Shown here: positions 1 through 7,013 of the stretch, piece after piece | Layout of the letters: every line of letters starts with the position of its first letter | Numbering within the stretch: the first letter of the stretch is position 1 | Assembly (NCBI GenBank): GCA_018895315.1 | Contig: JAHIOK010000057.1 | Span: 1 to 7,080, forward strand | Direction: 5' to 3' | Source: Actinomycetota bacterium | GTDB lineage: Bacteria > Actinomycetota > Actinomycetes > Actinomycetales > Microbacteriaceae | DNA: 7,080 nucleotides | Translations under genes and position numbers: made by a program | The notes under the pieces: model-generated | What the model was told of the DNA's origin: nothing | Databases searched by the model: none | The model's input: the letters and a program-made list of their open reading frames with translations, nothing else

Positions 1-1
1 C

Positions 2-91
2 GTTCCCGAGAATGTCGTGCAGCACTGGACGTACACCGTGATCCAGTCGGACAACGGCTGGGCGATCGACGACGCGAACCCGGACGACTGA
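2..91 (+). CDS. C-terminal fragment of an unrecognised protein
   Basis: The window opens inside a reading frame that runs to a TGA at 89-91. The 29 visible residues include WTYTVIQSDNGWAIDD and end in an acidic NPDD tail. A Trp-rich beta-strand pattern followed by 'DNGWxIDD' resembles the last strands of small extracytoplasmic NTF2-like or DUF-type domains, but 29 residues are too few to assign a family. The start lies outside the window. The next gene begins only two bases after this stop, so the two are probably co-transcribed and translationally coupled. The frame is supported by its stop position and by plausible protein-like composition; function is unknown. Confidence 0.6.
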   Translation, partial: VPENVVQHWTYTVIQSDNGWAIDDANPDD

Positions 92-93
92 TC

Positions 94-912
94 GTGGCGA
101 CCGCTTCCTCCCGTACCCGCGCCCCTCGGACCGCGACGTTCTTCGTGACGTGCATCGCCATCGGCCTCGCGGCCGGTCTCCTTTCCGGGCTGTTCGGCGT
201 CGGCGGGGGCACGGTCATCGTGCCGTTCCTCGTGCTGATCCTGAAGTTCGATCAGCGTCTCGCCTCAGGCACGTCGCTCGGTGCGATCATTCCCACGGCG
301 ATGGTGGGCGTGATCTCCTACGCCGTCCACGGATCCGTCGCCTGGATCGCGGCGATCCTCTTGGCCATCGGCGCTGTTGTCGGCGCCCAGATCGGCACGT
401 GGCTGCTGCCGCGCGTCTCGCAGAGCATCCTTCGGTGGGCTTTCATCGCGTTCCTCGTGATCGTGATCGTGAGTCTGTTCCTGGTGATCCCTTCGCGGGC
501 GGCGCCGTTCGAGGTCACCTGGTGGAACGGAGCCGCACTGGTCGTGGTCGGTGTGCTCACCGGCACGCTCTCGGGTCTGATCGGCGTCGGCGGTGGCATC
601 GTCGTGGTTCCGGTGCTCATGATGATGTTCGGCACGAGCGACCTCGTGGCCAAAGGAACGTCATTGCTCATGATGATCCCGACGGCCATCTCGGGCACGA
701 TCGGCAACGTCCGTCGAGGCAACGTCGACCTCGTCGCCGCCACCACCGTCGGGTTGGCCGCGTGCCTCACGACGGCGCTCGGGGCGTGGATCGCGACTCT
801 CCTCGATCCCCTGGTCTCCAACATCCTGTTCGCCTGTTTCCTCGTGTTCATCGCGACGCAGATGGCGGTCACCGCGCTCCGTGCCCGCACCTCCTCGGCG
901 CCTTCGGTTTGA
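94..912 (+). CDS. TSUP (TauE/SafE) family membrane permease
   Basis: This is an integral membrane protein of the TSUP family (TauE/SafE, Pfam PF01925 type). Characterised members export or import sulfite, sulfoacetate, organosulfonates or related anions. At 272 residues it has the usual family length. The diagnostic internal duplication is clear: residues 27-44 (AGLLSGLFGVGGGTVIVP) match 156-173 (TGTLSGLIGVGGGIVVVP). A second pair, at 57-82 and 186-211, shares the pattern A-x-GTSL-x(3)-IPTA. About eight hydrophobic segments can be read, with a short basic N-terminus (residues 1-13) and an Arg-containing C-terminal tail. The GTG start at 94 lies two bases after the preceding stop. No good Shine-Dalgarno is seen and the next in-frame starts fall inside the first membrane segment, so coupling to the upstream gene is likely. 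The substrate cannot be read from the sequence, and no sulfur-metabolism gene is adjacent. Confidence 0.92.
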   Translation: MATASSRTRAPRTATFFVTCIAIGLAAGLLSGLFGVGGGTVIVPFLVLILKFDQRLASGTSLGAIIPTAMVGVISYAVHGSVAWIAAILLAIGAVVGAQIGTWLLPRVSQSILRWAFIAFLVIVIVSLFLVIPSRAAPFEVTWWNGAALVVVGVLTGTLSGLIGVGGGIVVVPVLMMMFGTSDLVAKGTSLLMMIPTAISGTIGNVRRGNVDLVAATTVGLAACLTTALGAWIATLLDPLVSNILFACFLVFIATQMAVTALRARTSSAPSV

Positions 913-947
913 GCGCGGAGCTTCGGAGTCGCCGTCGCACGGCTCGG

Positions 948-953
948 TAGGAT
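948..953 (+). promoter_or_regulatory. -10 box of the hadA-hadB-murB operon, leaderless type
   Basis: TAGGAT fits the actinobacterial -10 pattern TAnnnT. It lies in the 47 bases between the permease stop (912) and the dehydratase start. If the hexamer occupies -12 to -7, transcription starts at 960, exactly on a GTG codon, giving an mRNA with no 5' leader. No convincing -35 hexamer is seen at 16-19 bases upstream. This is inference from spacing; there is no Shine-Dalgarno to compete with it. Confidence 0.55.
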
Positions 954-959
954 GGCATG

Positions 960-1406
960 GTGCCAGTGAACCCCGCGCTCGTCGGTCGCGAATTCCCGCC
1001 GACGGCCCCTTATCTCGTGGGTCGGGAGAAAGTGCGCGAGTTCGCCCGCGCCGTCTTCGCCGACGACCCGCGGCATGTCGACCCCGCCGCCGCGCAGGCG
1101 CTCGGCTACGCCGACGTCGTCGCCCCGCCCACTTTCGCCATGGTGATCCAAGACCAGACTTTGCAGATCCTGCTCGCGGAGCCCGACTCGGGCATCACCC
1201 TCGAGCGCACGATCCACGCCGAGCAGCGATTCCGGTACACACGACCGATCGTCGCCGGCGATGAACTCGTGGGCCGTCTGTCGGTGACAGGCGTGCGAGC
1301 GATCGGAAAGGGCGCGATGGTCACCAGCGAAGCTGAGATCACGGATGCCGCGGGTCAGCACGTCGTGACCGCCACCTCCGTGCTGCTGATCGGAGGCGAG
1401 GACTGA
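960..1406 (+). CDS. HadA-like MaoC-family dehydratase subunit (UPF0336 / FAS1-type dehydratase domain)
   Basis: This is a hot-dog-fold protein of the MaoC N-terminal-domain type (the UPF0336 group, related to mycobacterial HadA/HadC). In mycobacteria such proteins are the substrate-binding half of the (3R)-hydroxyacyl-ACP dehydratase heterodimer. Recognisable family segments are VGREFPPTAPYLVGREKVRE near the N-terminus, ALGYADVVAPPTFAMV in the middle, and RFRYTRPIVAGDEL, which precedes the last strands. It lacks the D-x-N-P-[IL]-H catalytic signature, as expected for the A-type subunit; that signature is in the next gene. About 148 residues is normal length. I chose GTG 960 because it sits at +1 of the TAGGAT box and aligns with Streptomyces homologues as I remember them; ATG 957 and GTG 966 are alternatives. 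The TGA shares one base with the next ATG (TGATG at 1404-1408), indicating translational coupling. The exact substrate in this organism is inferred, not shown. Confidence 0.88.
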   Translation: MPVNPALVGREFPPTAPYLVGREKVREFARAVFADDPRHVDPAAAQALGYADVVAPPTFAMVIQDQTLQILLAEPDSGITLERTIHAEQRFRYTRPIVAGDELVGRLSVTGVRAIGKGAMVTSEAEITDAAGQHVVTATSVLLIGGED

Positions 1407-1816
1407 TGGGCTGGTTCCAGGCCTCCGTCGGCGATGTCGTCGCCGAGCGTACCGTGCACCTCACGCGCGAATCGCTCGTCCGCTACGCCGGAGCATCGGG
1501 AGACTTCAACCCGATCCACTATCGCGACGAGGTCGCCGAGCGCGTTGGCCTGCCGGGCGTTCTCGCGCACGGGATGCTGACGATGGGCCTCGCGGTCGAA
1601 ACCCTGGTGCCGTGGCTCGGTGACGCGGGGCGCATCGCCGAGTACGGCGTGCGGTTCACGCGGCCCGTCGTGGTCGACTCCGAGACCGGCGCCGACCTGA
1701 GGGCCATCGCCACCGTGGCCACCGTCGATGAGGAGACAGCGCGCATCGATCTCACCGTCACGCACGGCGAGACCACCGTGCTCGGCAAGGCGCAGGTTCG
1801 CGTCCGGCTCGCGTAG
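1406..1816 (+). CDS. HadB-like MaoC dehydratase, catalytic subunit
   Basis: This is a 136-residue single hot-dog MaoC-like protein with the intact hydratase-2 signature YAGASGDFNPIHYRDEVAER (residues 27-46). D33 and H38 are the expected catalytic pair, followed by the conserved GLPGVLAHGMLTMG (48-61). The family hydrates trans-2-enoyl thioesters or dehydrates (3R)-hydroxyacyl thioesters. As partner of the upstream HadA-like subunit, it probably forms a heterodimeric cytosolic (3R)-hydroxyacyl-ACP/CoA dehydratase. The start ATG overlaps the preceding TGA by one base, and GGAGG at 1392-1396 is a plausible ribosome-binding site nine bases away. The stop at 1814-1816 is three bases before murB. 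Whether the enzyme serves fatty acid synthesis or beta-oxidation-type hydration cannot be decided from sequence. The family call is firm; the partner and pathway are inference from gene order and from mycobacterial HadAB. Confidence 0.9.
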   Translation: MGWFQASVGDVVAERTVHLTRESLVRYAGASGDFNPIHYRDEVAERVGLPGVLAHGMLTMGLAVETLVPWLGDAGRIAEYGVRFTRPVVVDSETGADLRAIATVATVDEETARIDLTVTHGETTVLGKAQVRVRLA

Positions 1817-1819
1817 CCG

Positions 1820-2962
1820 ATGCCGATGACAGAGGTCACCCCGATTCCCCTCGCGCAGCTCACGACGCTGCGCACCGGCGCCGCCCCCGAGCGCATGATC
1901 GACGCGCACACCACCGCTGAGCTGGTCGAAGCCCTCCGTGGCGTCTGGGCCGAACGGGATCCCTGGTTCGTGCTCGGCGGGGGGTCGAATCTGTTCGTCG
2001 GCGATGAGCCGTTCGAGGGAACCGTCGTGCGAGTGCTCACATCAGGTATCGAGCGGGTGCCGTCGCCGCGGTCCGGCTACGCCCGTCTGCGCGTTCAGGC
2101 TGGTCATGACTGGGATGCCCTGGTCGCCTTCACCGTCGAGCAGGGCCTGGCCGGCATCGAGGCGATGTCGGGCATCCCTGGGACGACGGGGGCAGCGCCC
2201 GTGCAGAACATCGGCGCGTACGGGCAGGAGATCGTGCAGACCCTCGTCGAGGTGGAGCTGATCGATGAATCCACCGGTGAGACCTCGACGGTGTCGGCAT
2301 CCGACCTCGCACTCGGGTTTCGCACGTCTGTGCTCAAGCAGCACTACGGATCGGTGGCCCAGCGCGCAGCCGTCATCCTCTCGATCACACTCGAACTCGA
2401 AGAGGTCGGAGCGGGCGAGCTTCCGGTGCGTGGCGAGCAGCTGCGCACGTCGCTCGGCCTGGGCGCTGGCGCATCCGTGTCGCTCGACTGGGTGCGCGAG
2501 CACGTGTTGGCGACCCGGCGCAGCAAGGGGATGGTGCTCGACGAGCACGATCCCGATGCACACAGCGCGGGCTCGTTCTTCCAGAACGCGGTGGTGACCG
2601 AGGCATTCGCCCGCTCGCTGCCGGCCGCCTGCCCGCGCTGGCCGCTGACCCCCGACCTCGACCCGGTGACGGTCATTCCCCTCACGGCATATCAGGGTTT
2701 CGTGCCCACCACCGTTCACACCCCGTCGGAGGTGAAGGTCAGCTCAGCCTGGCTCATCGAGAACGCCGGCGTCGGCAAGGGCTTCCGCCTCCCGCGCTCG
2801 CGCGCGGCGATCTCGAGCAAGCACGCTCTGGCTTTGACGAACCGCGGCGGCGCGACCGCGGGGGAGATCGCCGAGCTCGCCCGATTCATCCAGGGCCGCG
2901 TGGCATCCGAATTCGGGCTGATCCTGCAGCCCGAACCCGTGCTGGTCGGTGTCGAACTCTAA
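1820..2962 (+). CDS. murB: UDP-N-acetylenolpyruvoylglucosamine reductase (MurB)
   Basis: This cytosolic FAD enzyme reduces UDP-GlcNAc-enolpyruvate with NADPH to UDP-MurNAc, the second committed step of peptidoglycan precursor synthesis. Visible motifs, in order, are: LGGGSNLFVGDEPF (FAD pyrophosphate binding, about 52-65); GIPGTTGAAPVQNIGAYGQE (118-137), typical of the FAD domain; FRTSVLK with R168, matching E. coli Arg159; SAGSFFQN with S252, matching the proton donor Ser229; SSAWLIENAGVGKG (308-321); and the C-terminal LQPEPVLVG, where E372 matches Glu325. Length (380) and architecture fit the longer type I MurB. The ATG at 1820 follows the previous stop by three bases with no Shine-Dalgarno, so translation is probably coupled; ATG 1826 is an alternative two codons later. 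Two GGCATCCG words fall in the gene, both at Ala-Ser dipeptides. All key residues are present, so the gene appears intact. Confidence 0.97.
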   Translation: MPMTEVTPIPLAQLTTLRTGAAPERMIDAHTTAELVEALRGVWAERDPWFVLGGGSNLFVGDEPFEGTVVRVLTSGIERVPSPRSGYARLRVQAGHDWDALVAFTVEQGLAGIEAMSGIPGTTGAAPVQNIGAYGQEIVQTLVEVELIDESTGETSTVSASDLALGFRTSVLKQHYGSVAQRAAVILSITLELEEVGAGELPVRGEQLRTSLGLGAGASVSLDWVREHVLATRRSKGMVLDEHDPDAHSAGSFFQNAVVTEAFARSLPAACPRWPLTPDLDPVTVIPLTAYQGFVPTTVHTPSEVKVSSAWLIENAGVGKGFRLPRSRAAISSKHALALTNRGGATAGEIAELARFIQGRVASEFGLILQPEPVLVGVEL

Positions 2963-2994
2963 CCACGGGTGGCCTCTGCGTTCACTCACCGACC

Positions 2995-3056
2995 CGCGAG
3001 ACGTCAGAAAAGCGCAACCGGGGACCTCCCGGGTTGCGCTTTTCTGACGTCTCGCG
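2995..3056. terminator. Bidirectional intrinsic terminator in a 25-bp perfect palindrome
   Basis: The arms 2995-3019 and 3032-3056 are perfectly complementary over 25 bp. The 12-base centre can add three G-C pairs (3021-3023 with 3028-3030) after one G-G mismatch, closing on an ACCT loop. The inner stem GCGCAACC/GGTTGCGC is followed in each direction by TTTTCT, the U-tract of an intrinsic terminator, so it should work for both strands. It begins 32 bases after the murB stop and ends 37 bases before the aminotransferase stop, almost exactly central. The stem extends about 13 bp beyond the U-tracts (CGCGAGACGTCAG), which a terminator does not need. A repeated extragenic palindrome is an alternative or additional identity. 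No gene is seen in the 131-base gap. Confidence 0.85.
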
Positions 3057-3093
3057 AAGCTGTCGCAGACGGGGGCGTCAGGGTGAGCAGGGG

Positions 3094-4293
<1,200 letters not shown>

Positions 4294-4300
4294 GCCATCG

Positions 4301-4306
4301 AGCGTA
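4301..4306 (-). promoter_or_regulatory. -10 box of the aminotransferase gene, leaderless type
   Basis: On the minus strand TACGCT (TAnnnT) is followed by seven bases and then the GTG start at 4293. That is the spacing at which RNA polymerase would begin on or one base before the start codon. No Shine-Dalgarno precedes the GTG and no clear -35 was found. It also supports cutting the open frame back to 4293. Confidence 0.55.
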
Positions 4307-4338
4307 CCGGGGTGGACGCCGTGGGTGCAGTGGTGCGG

Positions 4339-4344
4339 GATGCT
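4339..4344 (+). promoter_or_regulatory. Possible weak -10 box of the hydrolase gene
   Basis: GATGCT keeps the key A at position 2 and T at position 6 of the -10 pattern. It is seven bases before ATG 4352, the same spacing as for the divergent aminotransferase gene. The first position is off consensus, and GGAAGG (4345-4350) lies too close to the ATG to be a normal Shine-Dalgarno. The 58-base divergent region 4294-4351 must hold both promoters. Confidence 0.3.
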
Positions 4345-4351
4345 GGAAGGC

Positions 4352-5242
4352 ATGACACTCTCCGTGCCCGACGCGCTGGTTCCCCTCGCGCTGCGGATGA
4401 TCCGTGCCAACCGCACGTTCGTCACTGCCGATGGCGCGAGACAGCGGATCCGCGAGCGTGAGCTCCGCCCGCAGTCCTTCGGTCCACCGGCACGCATGCG
4501 CTCCGGCATCCGGGTCGGTGTCGAGCACGTCGATGGCTGGCCCGTGTACACGATCCGGCCGCGGACCGTGCGCGGCGGCGCGGTCTACGTGCATGGCGGC
4601 GGTTGGGTCAACGAAATCGCCACGCAGCACTGGCACCTCGCTGCCCGCATCGCCGACGAGGCTTCGATGGCGGTCACCGTCCCGATCTACCCGCTCGTGC
4701 CGTTCGGGACCGCTCGACTGGCGCGCGACGGGGTGCTCGCGCTGGTGCATCGCAGTTCCGAGCGCTTTGGACCGACGTGTCTCGCGGGGGACTCCGCCGG
4801 CGGTCAGATCGCGCTCTCGACGGCCCTCGCCCTCCGCGATGAGGGCATCACCCTGCCGCAGACCGTGCTCATTTCACCGGCGCTCGACCTCTCGTGGAGC
4901 AACCCGCGCATTCCGGAAGTGCAGCCGACCGATCCATGGCTGGGCACCCCCGGCGGCAAGGTCCTCGCCGAGCGCTGGCGCGGCGACCTCGACCTCCTCG
5001 ACCCGATCGTCAGCCCGCTGTTCGGCGAACTCGCCGGTCTCGGCCCGCTGACCGTCTTCACCGGAACCCGCGACGTGCTCAACCCCGACGCGCATCTGCT
5101 CGGGGAGAAGGCCGCCGCGGCGGGGGTGCCGTTAGACCTGCACGAAGCGGTGGGACAGGTGCACGTCTATCCGCTCCTGCCCACCCGCGCCGGTCTCGCA
5201 GCCCAGGACGATCTGGTCGCGATTCTCCGCCACGCCATCTGA
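4352..5242 (+). CDS. Alpha/beta hydrolase of the hormone-sensitive-lipase type
   Basis: This is a predicted cytosolic carboxylesterase of the alpha/beta-hydrolase fold-3 (bacterial HSL, family IV) group, 296 residues, the normal size. HGGGW (81-85) supplies the oxyanion-hole glycines. GDSAGG (146-151) holds the nucleophile S148. [10 protein letters not shown] places the acid at D241, and [11 protein letters not shown] places the catalytic His at 271, so the triad is complete. Residues 1-70 would form the N-terminal cap that shapes the acyl pocket; no signal peptide is seen. The frame is open back to 4184, but that stretch is antisense to the aminotransferase. ATG 4352 is preferred on spacing to a possible -10 box, and ATG 4340 (four codons longer) is possible. 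L261 is encoded by TTA (5132-5134), the only in-frame TTA I found in the window. The natural ester substrate is unknown; short-chain esters are usual for the family. Confidence 0.9.
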   Translation: MTLSVPDALVPLALRMIRANRTFVTADGARQRIRERELRPQSFGPPARMRSGIRVGVEHVDGWPVYTIRPRTVRGGAVYVHGGGWVNEIATQHWHLAARIADEASMAVTVPIYPLVPFGTARLARDGVLALVHRSSERFGPTCLAGDSAGGQIALSTALALRDEGITLPQTVLISPALDLSWSNPRIPEVQPTDPWLGTPGGKVLAERWRGDLDLLDPIVSPLFGELAGLGPLTVFTGTRDVLNPDAHLLGEKAAAAGVPLDLHEAVGQVHVYPLLPTRAGLAAQDDLVAILRHAI

Positions 5243-5256
5243 ACGCCACGGCCTGC

Positions 5257-5310
5257 GCGAGAACGACGGATGCCCCGGACCGGTGTGGTCCGAGGCATCC
5301 GTCGTCTCGC
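5257..5310. terminator. Long imperfect hairpin between convergent genes, probable bidirectional terminator
   Basis: Bases 5257-5274 pair with 5294-5310 as 17 bp with one bulged A (5263). After a single C/A mismatch, six more pairs (5276-5281 with 5287-5292) close a five-base loop. It starts 14 bases after the hydrolase stop and ends seven bases before the aceB stop, filling the 75-base convergent gap. There is no U-tract on either side, so termination by the hairpin alone is inferred from position and stability. Each arm carries one copy of GGCATCCG in opposite orientation. Confidence 0.65.
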
Positions 5311-5317
5311 ACGAGCG

Positions 5318-6985
5318 CTATGCCGCGTCGACCAGGTACTTCGAGTAGGCGCCGAGTGTCAGGAACGCCGGGAACTCGGGCCGCAGTGCGACCTCGCGGA
5401 ACACCTCGGCGGCGTCGTCGAATCGATCGTCGTCGCTGCGTTCTGCCTCAGCCAGCACCTGGGTGATCAGGCCCTCGATGTAGTCGCGCGTGATCGGCGT
5501 GCCTTCCTCCGTGGAGAGATCCTGGTGGATCCACTGCCACACCTGACTGCGGGAGATCTCCGCGGTCGCGGCATCCTCCATCAGGTTGTCGATCGCGACA
5601 GCGCCGAGACCGCGCAACCACGCCTCGAGGTAGCGGATGCCGACCGACACGTTGCCGTGCACGCCGGCCTCGGTGATCGGACGCCCGATGTGCACGTCGA
5701 TCAGGTCGGAGGCCTTCACGTCGACATCGTCGCGCTGACGGTCGACCTGGTTGGGCCGATCGCCCAGCACGGCGTCGAACTCGGCCCGAGCCGTCGGGAT
5801 CAGGTCGGGGTGCGCCACCCACGTGCCGTCGAAGCCGTCGCCGGCCTCACGCTTCTTGTCGGCGGCGACCTTCTCGAACGCACGCGCTGTGACTTCGGGG
5901 TCGCGGCGGTTCGGGATGAACGCACTCATCCCGCCGATCGCGAAGGCTCCGCGCTTGTGGCACGTCTGCACGAGCAGGTCGGTGTAGGCCCGCATGAACG
6001 GCACCGTCATCGTGACCTCGCTGCGGTCGGGGAGCACGAAACGCGCGCCGCGGCCGCGGTAGTTCTTGATGATCGAGAAGATGTAGTCCCAGCGACCGGC
6101 GTTCAGGCCCGCGCAGTGATCGCGCAGCTCGAAGAGGATCTCCTCCATCTCGAACGCGGCGGGGAGCGTCTCGATCAGCACCGTCGCCCTGATCGTGCCG
6201 TGCGCGATACCGATGTACTCCTCGCTGAAGCTGAAGACGTCGTCCCACAGCTTCGCCTCCTCGCTGGATTCCAGCTTCGCGATGTAGAAATAGGGCCCGC
6301 GACCGTTCGCGATCAGCTGCTTCGCGTTGTGGAAGAAGTAGAGCCCGAAGTCGACCAGGGATCCCGATGCCGACATCGTGCGGCCCCCGCGATCGGTGAA
6401 GCTCAGGTGCTGCTCGGGCAGGTGCCATCCGCGCGGGCGCATCACGATCGTCGGGGTCTGCTCCGCGGTGACTTCGTAGGTCTTTCCCGCTTCGTTCGTG
6501 AAGCGGAGCTCGCCGCGGATCGCGTCGCGGAGCGACAGCTGGCCCTCGATCACGTTCTTCCACGTGGGGGATGTCGCGTCCTCCTGATCGGCGAGCCACA
6601 CCTTCGCACCCGAGTTGAGCGCGTTGATCGTCATCTTCGGGTCGGTCGGACCCGTGATCTCGACACGGCGGTCTTCCAGGCCCGGGCCTGCGCCGGCGAC
6701 GCGCCACTCCGCGTCTTCGCGAATGTGGGCGGTGTCGTTACGGAAGTGCGGATCGTGTCCTTTTCCGATTTCGAAGCGACGGCGCATCCGGTCGGCGAGC
6801 CGGTCGTGGCGGCGCCCGGCGAAGCGCTGGTGGAGCGCGGTGAGGAAGGCGATCGCGTCGGGCGTGAGGATCTCGTCGTAGCGGTCGCGGATGGCCCCCA
6901 GGATCTCCATCGACGGCTCGACGGTGCGGGTCGGGATGGGGGAGGTGGGGGTGGGGGGCGGCGTGCCCAGATCTGTGATGGTCAT
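5318..6985 (-). CDS. aceB: Malate synthase A
   Basis: This cytosolic enzyme condenses glyoxylate with acetyl-CoA to form malate, the second reaction of the glyoxylate shunt. At 555 residues it matches the A isoform rather than the roughly 720-residue GlcB. The family signature RDHCAGLNAGRWDYIFS is perfect at 288-304. MRPRGWHL (182-189) carries the expected active-site Arg (probably R185). E272 in LIETLPAAFEM and D300 fit the Mg2+ ligands, and D471 in NLMEDAATAEISR fits the catalytic base. The ATG at 6985 has AAAGGA six bases upstream. The next Met (residue 26) has no ribosome-binding site, so the longer form is chosen although residues 8-20 are a non-conserved Pro/Thr-rich tract. It follows the aceA stop by 28 bases on the same strand, so the two are almost certainly one operon; no separate promoter is evident in the gap. 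The gene appears intact. Confidence 0.97.
   Translation of the reverse strand: MTITDLGTPPPTPTSPIPTRTVEPSMEILGAIRDRYDEILTPDAIAFLTALHQRFAGRRHDRLADRMRRRFEIGKGHDPHFRNDTAHIREDAEWRVAGAGPGLEDRRVEITGPTDPKMTINALNSGAKVWLADQEDATSPTWKNVIEGQLSLRDAIRGELRFTNEAGKTYEVTAEQTPTIVMRPRGWHLPEQHLSFTDRGGRTMSASGSLVDFGLYFFHNAKQLIANGRGPYFYIAKLESSEEAKLWDDVFSFSEEYIGIAHGTIRATVLIETLPAAFEMEEILFELRDHCAGLNAGRWDYIFSIIKNYRGRGARFVLPDRSEVTMTVPFMRAYTDLLVQTCHKRGAFAIGGMSAFIPNRRDPEVTARAFEKVAADKKREAGDGFDGTWVAHPDLIPTARAEFDAVLGDRPNQVDRQRDDVDVKASDLIDVHIGRPITEAGVHGNVSVGIRYLEAWLRGLGAVAIDNLMEDAATAEISRSQVWQWIHQDLSTEEGTPITRDYIEGLITQVLAEAERSDDDRFDDAAEVFREVALRPEFPAFLTLGAYSKYLVDAA
6928..6958 (+). other. G-run tract with quadruplex-forming pattern inside aceB
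   Basis: The plus strand has five runs of three or more G (6928-6930, 6933-6935, 6938-6942, 6947-6951, 6953-6958) separated by one to four bases, satisfying the simple G3+N1-7 quadruplex pattern. This is the template strand of aceB, so the mRNA is C-rich here. It encodes the Pro/Thr-rich residues 10-20. Folding is a prediction from pattern only. Confidence 0.5.
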
Positions 6986-6991
6986 GATGTG

Positions 6992-6997
6992 TCCTTT
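6992..6997 (-). promoter_or_regulatory. Ribosome-binding site of aceB
   Basis: AAAGGA on the minus strand, six bases before ATG 6985, is the clearest Shine-Dalgarno in the window. It fixes the aceB start at 6985 rather than at the internal Met 26. Confidence 0.75.
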
Positions 6998-7013
6998 GAG
7001 GTCGGAGGGTGAC

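Noticed and set aside
156..573. Internal repeat within the permease as a possible DNA duplication or recombination site
   Set aside because: The similarity is at protein level between the two halves and is the ancient duplication typical of the TSUP family, not a recent DNA repeat.
318..1361. A 347-codon minus-strand frame across the permease and dehydratase genes
   Set aside because: It crosses two genes with clear family motifs on + and covers the operon promoter. No domain is recognisable in it.
4294..4551. N-terminal extension of the aminotransferase up to 4551
   Set aside because: The extra residues are Arg/Pro/Ser-rich, unlike the family, and overlap the hydrolase coding sequence. A -10 box lies just upstream of GTG 4293.
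5270..7012. A 580-codon open frame on + spanning all of aceB
   Set aside because: It is codon-aligned antisense to aceB. It stays open because aceB uses no TTA, CTA or TCA codons. The product is Arg/Asp/His/Gly-rich with no domain, and aceB has full family motifs.
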